Source: Candidatus Magasanikbacteria bacterium CG1_02_32_51 (lineage in GTDB: Bacteria > Patescibacteriota > Patescibacteriia > Magasanikbacterales > UBA922). Taken from it: 9,410 nt of DNA. The notes below the pieces were generated by a model. The model was not told the origin of the DNA. It searched no databases and was given only the letters and a program-made list of their open reading frames with translations. Below are positions 6,922 to 9,410 of the stretch, in pieces (position 1 is the stretch's first letter; each line of letters starts with the position of its first letter). The stretch covers positions 1-9,410 of the forward strand of contig MNVC01000004.1 in the NCBI GenBank assembly GCA_001871435.1, given 5' to 3'. Made by a program: the position numbers and the translations under genes.

Positions 6922-7410
6922 ATGTTCAAACAAAATCCCGATGAATTAGCCAATTTATCACAAGTATCTAGTCATTCTCATCACAATACCCATCAGCAAG
7001 AAGATGATCAGGTAGAGACTGTGGTTGGTCCTTCTGTAGTAGTAGAAGGTGATTTTGTTTCTGAAGGAAATATTTTAGTCAAAGGTACTGTATCTGGTAA
7101 TGTCAAAACTGGACGTCTTTTGACAGTAGAAGAAGGTGCTAAGATTTTGGCCAATGTTAAAGCCGGAGAAGCGATAGTATCTGGTGAAGTGCAAGGTAAT
7201 GTCAAAGTTGATGGCAAACTAGAACTCACATCTTCTGCTCGTTTGATGGGGGATATTACTTGTGATGTTTTGGTGATAGAAGCAGGAGCTCTACTTCAAG
7301 GTAAAATATTTATGAATGGTTTGGAAGAAATGTCAAAAAATGAAAAAAAGGTAGCCAGACGTACCAAAAAGACTATGGAAGAAGATATTGATTCAGGATC
7401 GGATGAATAA
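6922..7410 (+). CDS. Bactofilin-family cytoskeletal protein
   Basis: A 162-residue polymer-forming protein. Residues about 35-131 carry the bactofilin (DUF583) pattern of short repeating beta strands with regularly spaced Gly and Val, such as VVVEGDFVSEGNILVKG (39-55), VSGNVKTG (57-64), VSGEVQGNVKVDGKL (86-100) and LMGDITCDVLVIEAGALLQG (108-127). Such proteins form a right-handed beta helix that polymerises without nucleotides into filaments, usually at the membrane, and act as scaffolds for cell-shape or envelope enzymes. The unstructured N-terminus is histidine-rich (SHSHHNTH, 17-24) and acidic (EDD, 27-29). The C-terminal tail is first basic (KKVARRTKK) and then acidic. The length is normal for the family. 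It has its own strong promoter at 6859-6888 and a leader of about 27 bases with no Shine-Dalgarno. The next gene begins 77 bases downstream, beyond a GC-rich hairpin, so the two may be co-transcribed. Confidence 0.9.
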   Translation: MFKQNPDELANLSQVSSHSHHNTHQQEDDQVETVVGPSVVVEGDFVSEGNILVKGTVSGNVKTGRLLTVEEGAKILANVKAGEAIVSGEVQGNVKVDGKLELTSSARLMGDITCDVLVIEAGALLQGKIFMNGLEEMSKNEKKVARRTKKTMEEDIDSGSDE

Positions 7411-7430
7411 TTTTATTGTTGATTAGTGTT

Positions 7431-7472
7431 TTAATCCGCCCTCCGCCCAAGGCGGACAAGCAGGCGGACTAA
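7431..7472 (+). repeat. GC-rich nested inverted repeat between genes
   Basis: The outer arms TTAATCCGCC (7431-7440) and GGCGGACTAA (7463-7472) are complementary at 9 of 10 positions. An inner perfect 6-bp stem, TCCGCC (7442-7447) with GGCGGA (7451-7456), closes a 3-base loop. The motif GGCGGA or its complement occurs four times in 42 bases. There is no T-tract after it, so it is not an ordinary intrinsic terminator. A 12-base core is shared with 6778-6789, which points to a dispersed intergenic repeat family (inference). Confidence 0.8.
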
Positions 7473-7487
7473 TTTGAAATCTTCTTT

Positions 7488-8249
7488 ATGTATGTCTATC
7501 TCTATGACAATTTTTTAAAGAACAAAAGATACGACTCGCTTGTAAAAGCCATGGAAACGAGATTGACAGATTATGGTATAGCAGGCAAAATTATTCGTCT
7601 TCAACGTTATACTAATTGTGAAATGTTGATTGAAGACGAGATTCGCAAAGGTGCCAAAAATATTGTAATTGTAGGAAATGATGTAACTTTTGGACATGTT
7701 CTTTCACGAGCTGCTTCTTGTCGCATAACATATGGTTTTTTGCCAGTTGGTCCAGAAAATAGCATCGCTGAGGTATTGGGTATTTCAGTTGGTTTGGATG
7801 CTTGTGATGTCTTGGCCAAAAGACGAAAACTTTATTTAGATGTTGGTTGGCTCAATAATAGATATTTTATTTCTCAACTTCATATTCCACCTAGTGATAT
7901 TGAAATTGAGTATGATGAAAGTTTCAAAGTAGCTAGTAAAGGTAGAAAAATGGAATTGGTAGTTTGTAATTTGAAACCATTTGTGTGGTCAAAAGGTGGA
8001 AAAAAATATGTAGTCCATCCCCAAGATGGCAAGCTTGAAGCTTTTCTTCGTCCAATTGTCAAAAGAGGTATTTTTAAAAATGAACAATTTGAAGAACCAA
8101 GTATTTTTCCTTTTGAAGAAATTATTGTTTCTAGTAAAAAACCTTTTGTGGTAGAAACAGATGGTAATATTTCTAAGGAAATAAAAGTAAAAATAAAACT
8201 TGCTAAAAGTAGAATAGAGATGGTGGTAGGCCGTGATCGAAAATTTTGA
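7488..8249 (+). CDS. Divergent diacylglycerol-kinase-like protein
   Basis: A 253-residue cytoplasmic protein that follows the layout of the DAGK/YegS/sphingosine-kinase catalytic family, which transfers phosphate from ATP to lipid hydroxyls. The first domain has the beta-strand and loop IVIVGNDVTFGHVLSRA (59-75) where the family shows GGDGT, then LPVGPENSIAEVLGI (85-99) where the family shows LPxGTxNDFA. The C-terminal segment KPFVVETDGN (218-227) matches the late conserved (E/V)xDGE region. Both nucleotide-binding signatures are altered: GGDGT becomes GNDVT, and the T in PxGTxN becomes P. The aspartate D65 and asparagine N91 remain. The protein is somewhat shorter than typical family members of about 290-310 residues. 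It may be a kinase with unusual substrate handling or a non-catalytic relative. It starts 77 bases after the bactofilin gene with no Shine-Dalgarno, and no separate promoter is clear. Confidence 0.65.
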   Translation: MYVYLYDNFLKNKRYDSLVKAMETRLTDYGIAGKIIRLQRYTNCEMLIEDEIRKGAKNIVIVGNDVTFGHVLSRAASCRITYGFLPVGPENSIAEVLGISVGLDACDVLAKRRKLYLDVGWLNNRYFISQLHIPPSDIEIEYDESFKVASKGRKMELVVCNLKPFVWSKGGKKYVVHPQDGKLEAFLRPIVKRGIFKNEQFEEPSIFPFEEIIVSSKKPFVVETDGNISKEIKVKIKLAKSRIEMVVGRDRKF

Positions 8250-8258
8250 CACAAGTTT

Positions 8259-8300
8259 CACTGATTTTTTTGGATTACACAGAATTTCAGTGTAATCAGT
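8259..8300 (+). repeat. Three overlapping inverted repeats ahead of the tRNA
   Basis: CACTGA (8259-8264) pairs with TCAGTG (8287-8292). ACTGATT (8260-8266) pairs with AATCAGT (8294-8300). GATTACAC (8273-8280) pairs with GTGTAATC (8290-8297). All three are perfect and mutually exclusive in whole or part. A run of seven T (8265-8271) lies between them. The block fills the space between the kinase-like gene and the tRNA and could act as a weak terminator, a processing signal or an operator. Confidence 0.6.
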
Positions 8301-8305
8301 ATAAA

Positions 8306-8387
8306 GTCGGAGTGGTGGAATGGTATACACACTAGCTTGAGGTGCTAGGCTCGCAAGGGCGTGGGGGTTCGAGTCCCCCCTTCGACA
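8306..8387 (+). tRNA. tRNA-Leu (anticodon GAG)
   Basis: An 82-base class II tRNA. The acceptor arm GTCGGAG (8306-8312) pairs with CTTCGAC (8380-8386), with one G-U pair, and the discriminator base is A8387. The anticodon stem CTAGC/GCTAG (8332-8336, 8344-8348) closes the loop TTGAGGT with anticodon GAG at 8339-8341, reading CUU and CUC leucine codons. A long variable arm (8349-8362) fits leucine. The T arm is GGGGG-TTCGAGT-CCCCC (8363-8379). The 3' CCA is not encoded: CTA follows the discriminator, so CCA must be added by a nucleotidyltransferase. TGTAAT (8291-8296) is at a plausible -10 distance, but no good -35 box is seen. Confidence 0.95.
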
Positions 8388-8407
8388 CTATAAAATACAA
8401 TAAAATT

Positions 8408-8896
8408 ATGAAAAAAATACTTTTGTTTTCATCATTGTCGGCAATTATTCTTGGTCTTTTGTTGGTTATTGGTGGTATAGGTGGACTGGTATTTACTTAC
8501 AAAAATGTCGTGAGAGAAAATATTACGACATCTAAAGATGCAAATATAGCCAATGTTCCTGTACGTGGACCATTCACTATCAAAGCTCAAGCCGATACAA
8601 TTAGAGAACATGTTTTACGCATAACTGAAGGTAAGACATTCTCTGAAATGCCTCAACAGATTCCTAAACTAGACGAGAATGGTAAGCCTATTTTAGATAA
8701 AGATGGTAAGAATGTAATGACAGAAAATACTACTCGCAATATTTGGATTACGGCAACGACACTAATGACAGCTTTGAATCTGGGAATGCTTGCCTATGCA
8801 TTTTTCAGTCTTACACTTTTATTTGGACTTTTTTCTGTTTGGATTGGTATAATCTTTTTTATTTTAAGTCAAAAAATAGTAAAATCTCTTTTTTGA
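8408..8896 (+). CDS. Small uncharacterised membrane protein
   Basis: A 162-residue protein with one N-terminal hydrophobic segment (5-30, after MKK, signal-anchor-like), a hydrophilic middle (31-112), and hydrophobic segments near 116-133 and 134-155. The middle contains VPVRGPFTIKAQADTIREH (50-68) and TEGKTFSEMP (73-82), then a short repeat-like stretch LDENGKP/LDKDGKN (88-102). From memory, GPFT-x-x-AQA followed by GKTxxE resembles a small actinobacterial membrane protein often mislabelled 'aromatic ring-opening dioxygenase LigA'. No dioxygenase residues are present, and that label should not be used. I chose ATG 8408 because the in-frame GTG at 8342 lies inside the tRNA and would encode the tRNA 3' half. 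The gene starts 20 bases after the tRNA, so it may share its transcript. Function is unknown. Confidence 0.7.
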   Translation: MKKILLFSSLSAIILGLLLVIGGIGGLVFTYKNVVRENITTSKDANIANVPVRGPFTIKAQADTIREHVLRITEGKTFSEMPQQIPKLDENGKPILDKDGKNVMTENTTRNIWITATTLMTALNLGMLAYAFFSLTLLFGLFSVWIGIIFFILSQKIVKSLF

Positions 8897-8926
8897 AAGA
8901 TTAAATTTTTTTAAATAAACTAATAT

Positions 8927-9410
8927 ATGTACACTGGAATTATACAAGCTTGTATCCCTGTTACCACTGTGAAGAAATCACTAGGGCTTATTAGTTTTTC
9001 TATATGTTTTCCTGTTGAATTGCTTGTTGGATTGAAGACCGGAGCGAGTGTATCAATTGATGGAGTTTGTTTGACGGTTGTAAAAATATTAGAGAATGAA
9101 GTATTTTTTGATGTTATGCAAGAAACTCTTTTAAGGACGACTCTTGGTAATCTTACATCTGGACAACGGGTAAATATTGAGCGTTCGTCTTCATCAGGAG
9201 GTGAGATTGGTGGACATATAATTTCAGGTCATGTTCATGACATGGCTAGCATAATTCACATTGAAGAATTAGAAAACAACTATGTTGTCACTTTTGAATT
9301 GCCAGAAGGACTGTCAAAATACGTTTTTAACAAAGGTTTTATTGCTCTTGATGGTGCTAGTCTGACAGTAGTTGATCACAATTTTTCTGAGGCTACATTC
9401 AAAGTTTGGT
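8927..9410 (+). CDS. ribE: Riboflavin synthase alpha chain, 5' part
   Basis: The frame starts at ATG 8927 and stays open to the window edge (161 codons visible of the usual about 200). The protein begins MYTGIIQ, the typical riboflavin synthase start. It contains GASVSIDGVCLTV (39-51) with S41 and C48, QETLLRTTLG (65-74), GGHIISGHV (95-103) with H97 and H102, and KGFIALDGASLTVV (136-149), which opens the second lumazine-binding barrel. S41, C48 and H102 fall at the same numbers as in the E. coli enzyme. It dismutates two 6,7-dimethyl-8-ribityllumazine molecules to riboflavin and a pyrimidine that is recycled. The usual GHVDG motif reads GHVHDM here, a small departure. No Shine-Dalgarno is seen. 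The gap to the upstream gene is 30 bases of AT-rich sequence, so co-transcription is possible. The rest of the rib pathway is outside the window. Confidence 0.92.
   Translation, partial: MYTGIIQACIPVTTVKKSLGLISFSICFPVELLVGLKTGASVSIDGVCLTVVKILENEVFFDVMQETLLRTTLGNLTSGQRVNIERSSSSGGEIGGHIISGHVHDMASIIHIEELENNYVVTFELPEGLSKYVFNKGFIALDGASLTVVDHNFSEATFKVW

Noticed and set aside
8300..8305. TATAAA as the tRNA promoter -10 box
   Set aside because: It abuts the first base of the mature tRNA, leaving no room for a transcription start; TGTAAT at 8291-8296 fits better but lacks a -35 partner.
8342..8407. GTG start for the small membrane protein
   Set aside because: The 22 extra codons are the 3' half of the tRNA plus its trailer; ATG 8408 followed by MKK and a hydrophobic segment is the natural start.
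1..9410. Alternative genetic code with TGA as sense codon
   Set aside because: TGA closes two frames at the expected protein ends (8247-8249, 8894-8896), and no gene has internal TGA.
1..9410. CRISPR array, transposase, integrase or phage genes
   Set aside because: No regularly spaced repeats and no coding frame with such motifs were found; repeats are limited to short intergenic hairpins.

Overview
This AT-rich window is most likely a chromosomal fragment of a Candidate Phyla Radiation (Patescibacteria) bacterium or a similar small-genome uncultivated lineage. This is inferred from several signs together: heavy A/T codon bias, short intergenic gaps, all genes on one strand, a multi-membrane-pass sensor kinase of the kind common there, a tRNA without an encoded CCA, and no Shine-Dalgarno motif ahead of any start. 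TGA acts as a normal stop (8247-8249, 8894-8896) and Trp is TGG, so the code is standard bacterial and not the TGA=Gly code of Gracilibacteria/Absconditabacteria. No phylogenetic marker is present to confirm the placement.

Layout, all on the + strand. Positions 1-111 are the 3' end of a dihydroorotate dehydrogenase (pyrD). Positions 190-6763 look like one operon of four genes with gaps of only 3, 13 and 18 bases: an ELFV-type amino-acid dehydrogenase, a PaaK-like AMP-forming ligase, an Rv1355c-type fusion of an E1/ThiF-like adenylating domain with an Acg-like nitroreductase, and a membrane histidine kinase without a response regulator. A structured, repeat-filled intergenic stretch (6764-6921) ends in the best promoter of the window (TTGACT-18-TATAAT). 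It drives a bactofilin gene (6922-7410), followed by a GC-rich nested hairpin repeat and a divergent diacylglycerol-kinase-like gene (7488-8249). Overlapping inverted repeats then precede tRNA-Leu(GAG) (8306-8387), a small membrane protein (8408-8896), and the 5' part of riboflavin synthase (8927 to the window end). No gap exceeds 300 bases; the largest is the 158-base stretch after the kinase.

The part most likely to be an undescribed system is the 190-5077 cassette. It combines an NAD-dependent amino/keto acid dehydrogenase, a carboxylate-activating enzyme, an ATP-using E1-like domain with its adenylation residues but no catalytic cysteine, and an FMN oxidoreductase domain. Together they look like a compact pathway that makes and modifies a small molecule or peptide, with a sensor kinase attached. 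Its substrate and product cannot be read from the sequence. The remaining genes are housekeeping: pyrimidine and flavin synthesis, cytoskeletal scaffold, lipid kinase-like protein and tRNA.
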